Assembly (NCBI GenBank): GCA_043802345.1
Contig: JAZDLC010000467.1
Coordinates: 1 to 5,528 of the forward strand
DNA length: 5,528 nt
Reading direction: 5' to 3'
Source: JAZDLC01 sp043802345
GTDB lineage: Bacteria; Planctomycetota; B15-G4; JADJEK01
In this document: positions 1 through 5,528 of the stretch, piece by piece
Layout of the letters: the number at the start of each line of letters is the position of its first letter
Numbering within the stretch: position 1 is the stretch's first letter
The notes under the pieces: model-generated
Told to the model about the DNA's origin: nothing
The model's input: the letters and a program-made list of their open reading frames with translations, nothing else
The model's database searches: none
Translations under genes and position numbers: made by a program

Positions 1-673
1 ACTTGTCCAGATGCCCAGCGAAGCCGAGATCGATCAACTTCACCTGATTGTCATTGGAGAGAATGATGTTGTCCGGTTTGACGTCCCGGTGGAGGATCCC
101 CTTGCCATGCAGGTACTGCAGCGCCTGGGCCGTCTGGAGGATGATGTAGAGGGCCAGATCCTCCTCGAATTGCTTGCCGTCTCGCAGGAGTTCCAGCAGC
201 GTCCGCCCCTCGGCCCATTCCATGATGAAGACCAGCCGTTCCTCCCCCTCCTCGGTCTTCACATGTCCCACCCGATACCCCTTGATAACGGCCGGAAAGT
301 CCAGATCAATCAGCATCTTCGCCTCTTGCACGAAGCGCCGTTTCTGGACCGGATCCTGGTGAAGTTCCCGGTGCATGATCTTCAGCGCGGCGAGCTCCCC
401 GGTTGCTCGCTTCACGCCCTTGAAGACCACAGAGGTACCGCCGAAGCCCGCCTGCCCCTGATATTCGTACCCGGGAACCGGAGGAACATCCTCGCCGCCG
501 GTTCCGATCAGGTAGGCGTACCGGCCGGCGTCCATGAGCCCCAGTTGTCCGAGCAGATCGGGCAGATGACCGCCACCGGCAGCAGCCGCGAGAACCCTCT
601 CGGCGGCTGCTTTGGGCAGATGACCCTTCTGGACAAGTATGGCGAGGAATCGTACCTCGTCCGCATTGAGCAT
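1..673 (-). CDS. Hanks-type Ser/Thr protein kinase, N-terminal half (cut by left edge)
   Basis: The frame is open from an ATG at 673-671 to the window edge, giving 224 residues and no stop. From about residue 66 the product reads as a eukaryote-like protein kinase that would phosphorylate Ser/Thr on partner proteins. Seen: a glycine loop GQAGFGG (73-79), ATP-binding Lys in AALKIM (K98), the probable helix-C Glu in RFVQEAKML (E117), the catalytic loop HRDVKPDN (195-202, D197 catalytic) and the metal-binding DLG (D215-G217) in place of the usual DFG. The second glycine of the GxGxxG loop is Ala (A75). Residues 1-60 form a small helical region with a repeated 'L..G.L' pattern, distantly like the adaptor segments at the N-terminus of GspE/PilB-type proteins; that likeness is only a guess. 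The activation segment, C-lobe and any sensor or membrane part lie outside the window. It diverges from the Clp-like ATPase at 882. The kinase family is certain; substrate and role are unknown. Confidence 0.95.
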   Translation of the reverse strand, partial: MLNADEVRFLAILVQKGHLPKAAAERVLAAAAGGGHLPDLLGQLGLMDAGRYAYLIGTGGEDVPPVPGYEYQGQAGFGGTSVVFKGVKRATGELAALKIMHRELHQDPVQKRRFVQEAKMLIDLDFPAVIKGYRVGHVKTEEGEERLVFIMEWAEGRTLLELLRDGKQFEEDLALYIILQTAQALQYLHGKGILHRDVKPDNIILSNDNQVKLIDLGFAGHLDK

Positions 674-678
674 CGGAA

Positions 679-685
679 CTCCTTA
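679..685 (-). promoter_or_regulatory. Strong Shine-Dalgarno site of the kinase gene
   Basis: Read on the minus strand this is TAAGGAG, five bases before the ATG at 673-671. It is a near-consensus ribosome binding site and fixes the kinase start, which homology of the variable N-terminus could not do. Confidence 0.85.
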
Positions 686-719
686 GGGAGGCGAGAACCA
701 TACCCCGCTGGATCCGGAG

Positions 720-740
720 GGGTCAAGGCCGGGCTGACCC
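720..740. repeat. Short inverted repeat GGGTCA / TGACCC
   Basis: GGGTCA (720-725) and TGACCC (735-740) are perfect 6-bp arms around a 9-base loop. It lies 47 bp upstream of the kinase start, inside its probable leader or promoter. It could be a small hairpin in the kinase mRNA or a protein-binding site. In GC-rich DNA a 6-bp pair can arise by chance, so function is uncertain. Confidence 0.3.
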
Positions 741-767
741 AAGACCACTGCTTCCCAACAGACTGGG

Positions 768-806
768 TTGGAACAGCATCTGACATCATGAAACAGATTG
801 TTCCAA
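768..806. promoter_or_regulatory. Interrupted inverted repeat in the divergent promoter region (possible shared operator)
   Basis: TTGGAACA (768-775) is the exact inverse of TGTTCCAA (799-806). Inside it ATCTG (778-782) is the exact inverse of CAGAT (794-798). Together they form 13 base pairs with a 2-base bulge (776-777) and an 11-base loop (783-793). The repeat sits close to the middle of the 208-bp gap between the kinase and ATPase starts and is AT-richer than its surroundings. There is no T-run next to it, so a terminator is unlikely. An operator shared by both genes, or a leader hairpin, are the simplest readings. A partly overlapping alternative pairing, CCAAC (755-759) with GTTGG (767-771), also exists. 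Confidence 0.5.
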
Positions 807-867
807 ACTCTTCTCAAGCGATTTCCGCCGATGCGCCGATGCTTGTGCCGAGCCTATCTTGGCAAGT

Positions 868-872
868 GAGGA
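868..872 (+). promoter_or_regulatory. Ribosome binding site of the Clp-like ATPase gene
   Basis: GAGGA ends 9 bases before the ATG at 882. An in-frame TGA at 867-869 rules out any longer reading, so 882 is the furthest-upstream possible start and this site supports it. Confidence 0.7.
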
Positions 873-881
873 TCTCCCGAA

Positions 882-2258
882 ATGCCCATCCGGTGCGAAT
901 CGCAGGTTGTTCTCAAGTACTGCGAGGTGATCGACGAGTTCATCAAGGTTCGCGTCTATGCGGATGAGGAGGTGGGAGGGCTCGTCGACCCGGGGCAGGT
1001 GACCAACCGGAGGGCCTACCAGCGGTCCGTCGTGGAGGCCACCGTCCTCGACTACAACGAGACGGTTCTGCCGCTCTTCAAGAAATTCAACCGGATCTAC
1101 AAGCCGGAAGCCCTCGAGGATGTGCTGTACCAGATCTGCGTCGAGGTGAACCCGCATCTCGAGATCCATCAGGTCAGCCTGCCCATGGACAGCGCCGAGG
1201 AAGCGCTCGCCGACGGATCCGCGGCTCTTCAGCGCGATCTTTCAGCCAAGGTGTACGGGATCGAGCGCGATCTGATGAGGCGGGTGATCGGCCAGAACGA
1301 AGCGGTGCAGACCATCGCCAAGTCGGTCAAGAAGGCCGCGGTGGGCCTCAAGGATCCGCGCAAGCCGATCGGCGTGTTCCTGATGATCGGGTCCACGGGT
1401 AGCGGGAAGACAGAGCTGGCGAAGGTGGTCGCCGAGCACCTGTTCGACAGGACCACGAACCTCGTCAGGGTCGACTGCTCGGAGTTTGCCCTCCCCCACG
1501 AATACGCCAAGTTGATCGGCGCTCCCCCGGGATACATCGGCCACAACGAAGGCGGCTTCCTGACGGAGGCGGTCAAGTCCCGCAACGCCTGCGTGGTGCT
1601 GTTCGACGAGATCGAGAAGGCCCATCACAAGATACACAACTTGCTGCTGCAGCTGATGGACGAGGGCACCCTGACCGATGGCAAGGGGAACGTGGTGCAG
1701 TTCAACAACACTCTCGTGCTGCTCACTTCAAACCTCGGAGTGAACGAAATCGAGGCGGTCAAGAACCGGTGCGGTTTCGACAGCGCCCGCAGGGCATCGC
1801 TCTCCCACTCGGAGCAGACCGAGGCATTCCATGCAGCCATGAAGAACACCTTCTCGCCCGAGTTCCTGAACAGGCTCGACGACGTGATCATCTTCAACAC
1901 GCTCAGCGAGAACGACTGCCGGAGGATTGCCAGACTGCAGCTTCAGGAGGTCGCCAGTTACCTCTCGAATGCCGGCATCAAGCTGCGCTTCTCCACGAAG
2001 ATCGATACGTTCATCGCCGAGACCGGCTTCAGCGAGGAGTACGGCGCCCGGGAGCTGAGGCGGATCATCAAGGCCGAGATCGAAACGCCTCTGGCGGAGC
2101 TCCTGCTCGACGAGCACTTCGGCTCGGGCGACACGATCCAGGTCAGCCTGCGCAAGGGGAGGGTGCACTTCGCCGCGGTCGGAGAGCGGAAGTCCCGCCA
2201 GCAGAGGCGCGACTCCAGGATCGCCCTGCCGGAGCCGACCGAGGAAGTCCTCACCTAG
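882..2258 (+). CDS. Single-module AAA+ ATPase of the ClpA/ClpB/ClpC D2 type with an unrecognised N-terminal domain
   Basis: The 458-residue protein is a Clp/Hsp100-type ATPase, a family that forms rings and pulls polypeptides through a central pore using ATP. Seen in order: box II VIGQNEAV (135-142); Walker A GSTGSGKT (170-177, K176); pore loop GYIG (217-220) within a GAPPGYIG stretch close to the Clp signature; Walker B VVLFDE (238-243); sensor-1 TSN (282-284); arginine finger R331 in FSPEFLNR; sensor-2 GAR (388-390) in YGARELRR. All catalytic parts are intact. Classical ClpA, ClpB and ClpC exceed 700 residues and have a Clp-N domain plus two AAA modules; here the Clp-N and D1 parts are absent. 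Residues 1-125 instead form a compact mixed domain I cannot name. A CGF tripeptide (297-299) sits where ClpC carries its ClpP-docking loop. The C-tail (435-458) is basic, then acidic. It is transcribed away from the kinase. Unfolding or remodelling activity is inferred; substrates are unknown. Confidence 0.93.
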   Translation: MPIRCESQVVLKYCEVIDEFIKVRVYADEEVGGLVDPGQVTNRRAYQRSVVEATVLDYNETVLPLFKKFNRIYKPEALEDVLYQICVEVNPHLEIHQVSLPMDSAEEALADGSAALQRDLSAKVYGIERDLMRRVIGQNEAVQTIAKSVKKAAVGLKDPRKPIGVFLMIGSTGSGKTELAKVVAEHLFDRTTNLVRVDCSEFALPHEYAKLIGAPPGYIGHNEGGFLTEAVKSRNACVVLFDEIEKAHHKIHNLLLQLMDEGTLTDGKGNVVQFNNTLVLLTSNLGVNEIEAVKNRCGFDSARRASLSHSEQTEAFHAAMKNTFSPEFLNRLDDVIIFNTLSENDCRRIARLQLQEVASYLSNAGIKLRFSTKIDTFIAETGFSEEYGARELRRIIKAEIETPLAELLLDEHFGSGDTIQVSLRKGRVHFAAVGERKSRQQRRDSRIALPEPTEEVLT

Positions 2259-2284
2259 CGGGCCTTTCGGGAATCCTTGCAGTG

Positions 2285-2353
2285 CCTTCGTGAGCGGCGC
2301 CAGGTAAAATACTTTCTCACCACGAAGGGCACGAAGGGCCCTTCGTGGTGAGA
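2285..2353. repeat. CACGAAGGG repeat cluster with a perfect 15-bp stem
   Basis: CACGAAGGG occurs twice in tandem (2321-2329, 2330-2338) and is followed at once by its inverse CCCTTCGTG (2339-2347). The outer arms, TCTCACCACGAAGGG (2315-2329) and CCCTTCGTGGTGAGA (2339-2353), are perfectly inverse over 15 bp with a 9-base loop. The second copy and the inverse also form an 18-bp uninterrupted palindrome (2330-2347). A further CCTTCGTG lies at 2285-2292. From memory, similar CACGAAGG-type repeats are scattered between genes in many environmental bacteria, including Planctomycetota. There is no T-run after the stem, so a classical intrinsic terminator is not supported. It lies between the ATPase and the next gene and would fold in any read-through transcript. 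Confidence 0.85.
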
Positions 2354-2387
2354 GAACGACCGCGTCCCCGAGCAGAGGAACTCCCGC

Positions 2388-3743
2388 ATGCTGATCTCAC
2401 TCTCCGCCCCGGTCCTGGCATGCGCCCTCTCGTTCGCCGCGCCGGCCATCAACTGGCAGCCTGACGTGGCCACGGCCCTGGAAGCTGCGAAGGCCGGATC
2501 CAGGCCGATCTTCGTCGCCATCAACATGGATGGGGAGCGAGCAAACGATGAGATGGTCAGGGTCCACTACAGGGACGCAATCATCTGCAAGCTGTGCGCC
2601 CGGACCGTGAATCTCTTCGCCTCCCGCTTTGATCACGGCTCAGGCGACAGACCGTGTCCCCGTTCCGGGACCATCACCTGTGCTCAGCACATGGAGGTCG
2701 AGAAACAGGTTCGCAAGCTGTTTCTCGCCGACAGGGCGGGAACGGACGTGATCGCTCCGCAGCACATTTTCGTCGGGGCGGAGGGCAAGATCCTGCTCTC
2801 GGTGCCGTACAGCATCACCGTTGGACAGTTGGAGTGGGGCCTGGTGACCGCGATCCAGAAGCTCGATCCGGAGTTTCCATGGTCTCTCTCCGGCGCGGCG
2901 CGGCCGCCGAGACGGCTCGTGATGGAGGGAGTGGCCAAGACTGGCGAGGGAGTGCCACAGATCCCCCCCACGAAGGAGGAGATCACCGAGATCATCTCGC
3001 GGCTCAAGAAGGCTAGCGGCGGGCGAGAAGCCGCCGACGAGACCTTTGGAATGGTCGCGAAGCTTCTGGCGAGCGACGACAAGAGGGCCATGGAGTACGT
3101 CACGTCGATGCTGCACAACCGGTTCTTCTCCTGGGGCGGATCAGACCAGCTCGAGCGAACGCTGCACACCATTGGCCAGCACTCGCCATCTGCATGGTGG
3201 CAGGTCGTGGAGCCGTTCCTCTCGGACGCCAGACTTCCCGTGCGCTGCGAAGCTGCCGTGGCCCTGGAACAACTCGCGGAGCCGAAGTCACTGAATGCGC
3301 TGCTCAAGCAGTGGAACAAGGAGGAAGAGAGCGCGGGGAAGAAGGAGTTGATTCGCGCCATTGCCAGCGCCGGGGCGGACAGCAAGAAAGCGTGCTCCAT
3401 GGTCAGGGACCAGGCGAGGAGGGCGCGGGAGATCGACCAGCGGGCCTCCGCCCTCGTCGCGGCCGCGCGGCTCAACGACCGGGAACTGGTACAGGACCTG
3501 GCGAGCGAAGCTCTCGCCAGCGATGAGGCGCTGCTCCGCGCCGCCGCCGCATACGTCATCGCAATCCGCAGAGAGATGGGCCTCAAGACGCAGCTCGAGG
3601 AAAAGGCCCTGCTCGAGGAGGACCCCGTCGCGAAGTCGTCGCTCGAGGCGGCCCTCGAAGTGTTCAGCGGGCAGGCAACCACGCGCCTCGACCCGACCCT
3701 GAGGATGCTCACCGGAAGCACGATCCTGCGGGACAGGTTGTAA
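2388..3743 (+). CDS. Secreted protein with thioredoxin-like domain and HEAT-like helical repeats
   Basis: The 451-residue product starts at an ATG preceded by GAGGA (2375-2379) with an 8-base gap. Residues 1-20 are a short hydrophobic signal peptide ending APA, so the protein is probably exported to the periplasm. Residues 22-160 match a thioredoxin-like layout: W23, a helix, the strand RPIFVAINMDG (39-49), and a late 'IAPQHIFVGAEGK' cis-proline-like strand region (122-134). The CxxC expected just after the first strand is missing and that place reads GERAND. Cysteines occur elsewhere: CKLC (67-70) and CPRSGTITC (90-98) followed by H101. Residues 195-430 are almost wholly helical; DARLPVRCEAAVALEQL (280-296) is a good HEAT-type repeat and 320-400 continues in that style. 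Such repeats usually bind proteins. A redox function is doubtful; a structural, metal-binding or protein-binding role is possible. It may be read from the ATPase promoter, although the repeat cluster lies between. No named family could be assigned. Confidence 0.85.
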   Translation: MLISLSAPVLACALSFAAPAINWQPDVATALEAAKAGSRPIFVAINMDGERANDEMVRVHYRDAIICKLCARTVNLFASRFDHGSGDRPCPRSGTITCAQHMEVEKQVRKLFLADRAGTDVIAPQHIFVGAEGKILLSVPYSITVGQLEWGLVTAIQKLDPEFPWSLSGAARPPRRLVMEGVAKTGEGVPQIPPTKEEITEIISRLKKASGGREAADETFGMVAKLLASDDKRAMEYVTSMLHNRFFSWGGSDQLERTLHTIGQHSPSAWWQVVEPFLSDARLPVRCEAAVALEQLAEPKSLNALLKQWNKEEESAGKKELIRAIASAGADSKKACSMVRDQARRAREIDQRASALVAAARLNDRELVQDLASEALASDEALLRAAAAYVIAIRREMGLKTQLEEKALLEEDPVAKSSLEAALEVFSGQATTRLDPTLRMLTGSTILRDRL

Positions 3744-3899
3744 GGGCCCGCGCAGAAATAACTTCCTGTTTTGGGCGAGCAATCGTTGTTCCTGGCACGG
3801 CGCGACGACGACCGTGCATTTGAGATACTCCGAGGAGGAGCAACACAGCCAGGGGCGGCGAGGGCCGGCCAAAACCGGGAGTTATTCCTGCGCGGGCCC
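3744..3899. repeat. 156-bp element with 31-bp terminal inverted repeats (MITE- or REPIN-like)
   Basis: The left arm 3744-3774 and right arm 3869-3899 are inverse over 31 bases with three mismatches (left bases 3756, 3764, 3767). Both ends begin with GGGCCC. The core of 94 bases has further inverted pairs: CCTGGC (3791-3796) with GCCAGG (3848-3853), and inside that GCACGG (3795-3800) with CCGTGC (3812-3817), although these two share bases 3795-3796 and cannot both form fully. No protein of useful size fits inside. The element begins at the first base after the stop codon at 3741-3743 and ends 15 bp before the stop codon of arfB, so it fills the gap between convergent genes. No target-site duplication is visible. 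It could be a small non-autonomous transposon, a REPIN, or a bidirectional transcription-stopping structure, although no long T-run supports the last. Confidence 0.85.
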
Positions 3900-3914
3900 T
3901 GAAGGAGCTCCCCC

Positions 3915-4355
3915 CTACTCCTCGCTCCCCGGCTTGCGGCGCCACTGCTTGATCTGGCCGCGCTGCTTCTGCTCCTTGAGGCGCCGTTCCACCGAGCCGC
4001 GGGTTGGCCGCGTCGGCCTGCGTTTCTTCCTGGGCGTCAGGATCTCGCGCAGCAGCGACTCGAACCGCTCGATGACTTCCCTGCGGTTCCTTCTCTGTTC
4101 CCTGTGCTTGGAGCAGTGCATGACCAGCAGCCCCACCGAGGTGAGCCGGCTGGAGAGGCCCTGACGCAACAGCCCGCGGGCCCGCTCAGGCAGGGAAGGA
4201 GAGTTGCGAACGTCGAACCGCAGCGTGACCCGGCTGTTGACCTTGTTGACGTTCTGCCCCCCCGGGCCGCCCGCCCGGGAGAATTCGAACTCCAGCTCTC
4301 CAACCGGGATCAAGACCCCCATGGGAAGCTGAATGAACTCTGTTTCGCTCGCCAT
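3915..4355 (-). CDS. arfB: Peptidyl-tRNA hydrolase ArfB (YaeJ), ribosome rescue factor
   Basis: The 146-residue product is ArfB, which enters ribosomes stalled without a stop codon and hydrolyses the peptidyl-tRNA ester bond. Seen: the class I release-factor-like catalytic stretch RAGGPGGQNVNKVNSRV (27-43) with GGQ at 32-34; and a long basic tail from about residue 108 with the family signature TRPTRGSVERRLKEQKQRG, which in E. coli ArfB lies in the empty mRNA channel. Length is near the usual 140 residues. Presence of the tail and absence of the codon-recognition domains separate it from RF1, RF2 and PrfH. The ATG at 4355 has only a weak GGAA upstream; an in-frame TGA at 4407-4409 and no intervening ATG support it, though M12 is an alternative start closer to the length of E. 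coli ArfB. It lies 54 bp after the pseudopilin gene on the same strand and may be expressed by read-through from it. Confidence 0.95.
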   Translation of the reverse strand: MASETEFIQLPMGVLIPVGELEFEFSRAGGPGGQNVNKVNSRVTLRFDVRNSPSLPERARGLLRQGLSSRLTSVGLLVMHCSKHREQRRNRREVIERFESLLREILTPRKKRRPTRPTRGSVERRLKEQKQRGQIKQWRRKPGSEE

Positions 4356-4374
4356 CCGTGACAGCCGGTTCCAT

Positions 4375-4394
4375 TCCGCGGCAACCTCCGCGGA
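4375..4394. repeat. Hairpin between pseudopilin and arfB genes
   Basis: TCCGCGG (4375-4381) and CCGCGGA (4388-4394) are perfect 7-bp inverse arms around a 6-base loop. On the minus-strand transcript the loop region carries AGG followed by TTG, so an SD-like GGAGG is partly buried in the stem. It lies 20-39 bases ahead of the arfB start. No T-run follows, so it is not a standard terminator; it may only be mRNA structure at the gene boundary. Confidence 0.45.
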
Positions 4395-4409
4395 GCGAGA
4401 CCGATTTCA

Positions 4410-5135
4410 CTACAGTTCCTCTCCGTTCATATCGAAGTTCGCCAGGTTGGCGGAGAAATCGTTCTTCGGGGTCACCGTCAGCACCTGTCGCGAGGAGAGG
4501 TTCTGGCCGTTCACGTTGTCCCGGCTCGAATTCACCAGGGTGATCAGGAGCGCGCCTCCCCGCGCATCCCGCTGGAAGACGAGCTGCTGCACCCCGCGAC
4601 AGAGCACCCTCGGAGCCTCCGCGCTCCCCTGCTCCTCCCTGAGAAGATAGGTTCTCGGGTAGTCTCCCGCCGCGACACCGTACCCGAGCCGGTAGACAAA
4701 CGGACCGGCCTCGCTGATTTCGATCGAATCCCCGACCGCGGTGAACTCACCGACGGTCATGAACCGAAGGGCGAACGAGTTGCCTCCCACCACGGCGGAG
4801 GTGGGGTAGATCGTGTCTGGAGGGGGTACCGTGGTCGAGTTGATCGGTGGCTCGAGAAGCTGGCCCGTGCCGGGATCGATCATGTAGATCTCGACCGTTT
4901 CGTCCCTGACCGACGCTTCCTGCAGCTCCAGGTTCATGCTGACCATGGCCCGGGCGCTGTTGGCCATTGATTCCAGCTTGGTCGTGCCCGCCACCGAGCC
5001 GCGCATGCTCCCGATATACCCGCTCAGCGCCGCATAGAAGATGATGGAGAGCAGAGATGCCGAGATCGTCACCTCCAGCAAGGTCAAGCCGGTGTCTCTC
5101 GCGGAAACTCGTGGTTTCATCATTCGATCATCCAT
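4410..5135 (-). CDS. PilW/GspJ-like pseudopilin (type IV pilus or type II secretion minor pilin)
   Basis: The 241-residue product has a class III prepilin leader: a 16-residue basic N-terminus ending in G16, then LTLLEV, with the conserved Glu at mature position 5 (E21). A hydrophobic helix follows to about residue 41. Prepilin peptidase should cut after G16 and methylate the new N-terminus; the first mature residue is Leu instead of the more common Phe. The globular part has a late segment VQQLVFQRDARGGALLITL typical of PilW/GspJ minor pilins, which form the tip that starts fibre assembly in the inner membrane and periplasm. There is one cysteine (in VLCRGVQQ), so no internal disulfide. The ATG at 5135 lies 6 bp after the upstream stop with a TAGGG SD-like sequence made partly from that stop, suggesting translational coupling; M5 or M6 are alternative starts. 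Whether it serves a pilus, a competence system or secretion cannot be told here. Confidence 0.88.
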   Translation of the reverse strand: MDDRMMKPRVSARDTGLTLLEVTISASLLSIIFYAALSGYIGSMRGSVAGTTKLESMANSARAMVSMNLELQEASVRDETVEIYMIDPGTGQLLEPPINSTTVPPPDTIYPTSAVVGGNSFALRFMTVGEFTAVGDSIEISEAGPFVYRLGYGVAAGDYPRTYLLREEQGSAEAPRVLCRGVQQLVFQRDARGGALLITLVNSSRDNVNGQNLSSRQVLTVTPKNDFSANLANFDMNGEEL

Positions 5136-5141
5136 CGCGCC

Positions 5142-5528
5142 CTACTGGACCGTCTTCACGCCCAGGTCCTTCAATTCCCATCCCAGGTACTGCGGCTTCT
5201 TGTCCTTCGGAAAGAAGGGCGGCGGATGCTGCTTCATCTTCTCGTCGAACAGGGAGAAGCCGCGCTTGAACCCATACAGCAGCGCACCGGAGTAATTGAC
5301 CACGGCGGTGGCGGGCCGCTTGTAGGAGATCAGGCCGCCAAACCGCCGGATCGAGGAACGGGCGCCATTGTAGATGTAGAAGTCGCTCGTGCCGTCGATC
5401 CAGACCAGCTGCCCGGACGCGTTGTATCCCATGCCATCCAGCGTCAGCCGCTTCTCCAGTGAGATGTAGGAACCGGCCAGCTCTGCGTTCTGCGGCACAT
5501 CCTCCAGAATGATCACGTCCTGTGAGGC
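5142..5528 (-). CDS. C-terminal end of a probable pilus-assembly protein (PilX/DUF4900-like), cut by right edge
   Basis: The frame is open from the right edge to the TAG at 5144-5142, giving 128 visible residues. A GTG at 5516-5514 could start translation, but the frame continues upstream without a stop, so the true start is probably outside the window. The visible part is rich in beta-type strands and Gly, with sequences such as GGLISYKRPATAVVNYSG and then FSLFDEKMKQHPPPFFP ahead of a final Trp-containing strand (YLGWELKDLG). That ending (a repeated Gly-rich strand pattern, then Asp-Glu, Pro-rich, Trp) resembles the C-terminus of large PilX/DUF4900-type proteins that accompany minor pilins; this assignment is from memory and not certain. 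The immediate downstream pseudopilin, 6 bp away, supports a pilus or secretion role. Confidence 0.75.
   Translation of the reverse strand, partial: ASQDVIILEDVPQNAELAGSYISLEKRLTLDGMGYNASGQLVWIDGTSDFYIYNGARSSIRRFGGLISYKRPATAVVNYSGALLYGFKRGFSLFDEKMKQHPPPFFPKDKKPQYLGWELKDLGVKTVQ

Noticed and set aside
11..967. A 318-codon open frame on the plus strand.
   Set aside because: It runs antisense through a certain kinase gene and into the ATPase start; its sequence shows no domain and has the Pro/Arg/His-rich look of a GC-rich shadow frame.
2305..2310. TAAAAT resembling a -10 promoter box before the gene at 2388.
   Set aside because: No acceptable -35 box lies 16-18 bases upstream; TTGCAG at 2277-2282 is 22 bases away and matches the consensus poorly.
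2315..2353. Intrinsic terminator after the Clp-like ATPase gene.
   Set aside because: The stem is strong but is followed by GAACGACCGCG with no T-run, and the repeat composition points to a dispersed repeat.
2684..3721. A 345-codon open frame on the minus strand.
   Set aside because: It is antisense to the secreted thioredoxin/HEAT protein, very rich in Ser, Ala and Arg, and has no recognisable domain.
3738..3905. Target-site duplication flanking the 156-bp inverted-repeat element.
   Set aside because: Left flank TTGTAA and right flank TGAAGG share no convincing direct repeat.
4186..4410. An alternative minus-strand frame starting at the ATG near 4374 with an upstream GGAGG.
   Set aside because: The frame is out of phase with arfB, overlaps its conserved catalytic region and encodes no recognisable domain.

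Overview
This is a GC-rich, gene-dense bacterial chromosome fragment with strong Shine-Dalgarno sites and short intergenic gaps. No marker gene fixes the lineage. Several traits fit Planctomycetota or a neighbouring environmental phylum: a eukaryote-like Ser/Thr kinase, a secreted thioredoxin-fold/HEAT-type protein, an atypical pseudopilin operon, and CACGAAGGG-type intergenic repeats. That assignment is inference. I see no rRNA, tRNA, CRISPR array, transposase or phage gene.

Left part (1-2258): two genes diverge from a 208-bp spacer. The minus-strand gene is the N-terminal half of a Hanks-type Ser/Thr protein kinase, cut by the left edge. The plus-strand gene is a single-module AAA+ ATPase of the ClpA/ClpB/ClpC D2 type with an N-terminal domain I do not recognise. 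The spacer holds a long interrupted inverted repeat near its centre, placed where it could control both genes.

Middle part (2259-3914): a 129-bp spacer contains tandem and inverted copies of CACGAAGGG that form a perfect 15-bp stem. A signal-peptide protein follows, with a thioredoxin-like domain lacking the usual active-site CxxC and a HEAT-like helical C-terminal half. Directly after its stop codon lies a 156-bp element bounded by 31-bp inverted repeats (28 of 31 matching). It fills the gap between two convergent genes and looks like a MITE, a REPIN or another structured repeat.

Right part (3915-5528): three minus-strand genes in series. They are the C-terminal end of a probable pilus-assembly (PilX/DUF4900-like) protein, cut by the right edge; a PilW/GspJ-like pseudopilin starting 6 bp after it; and ArfB, the GGQ-motif peptidyl-tRNA hydrolase that rescues stalled ribosomes. 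The first two probably form one translationally coupled unit making minor pilins. ArfB follows after a 54-bp gap with a small hairpin and may be co-transcribed without sharing the function.

Nothing here proves a new system. The best leads are the divergent kinase/Clp-like ATPase pair, the unusual thioredoxin/HEAT protein, and the two intergenic repeat elements.
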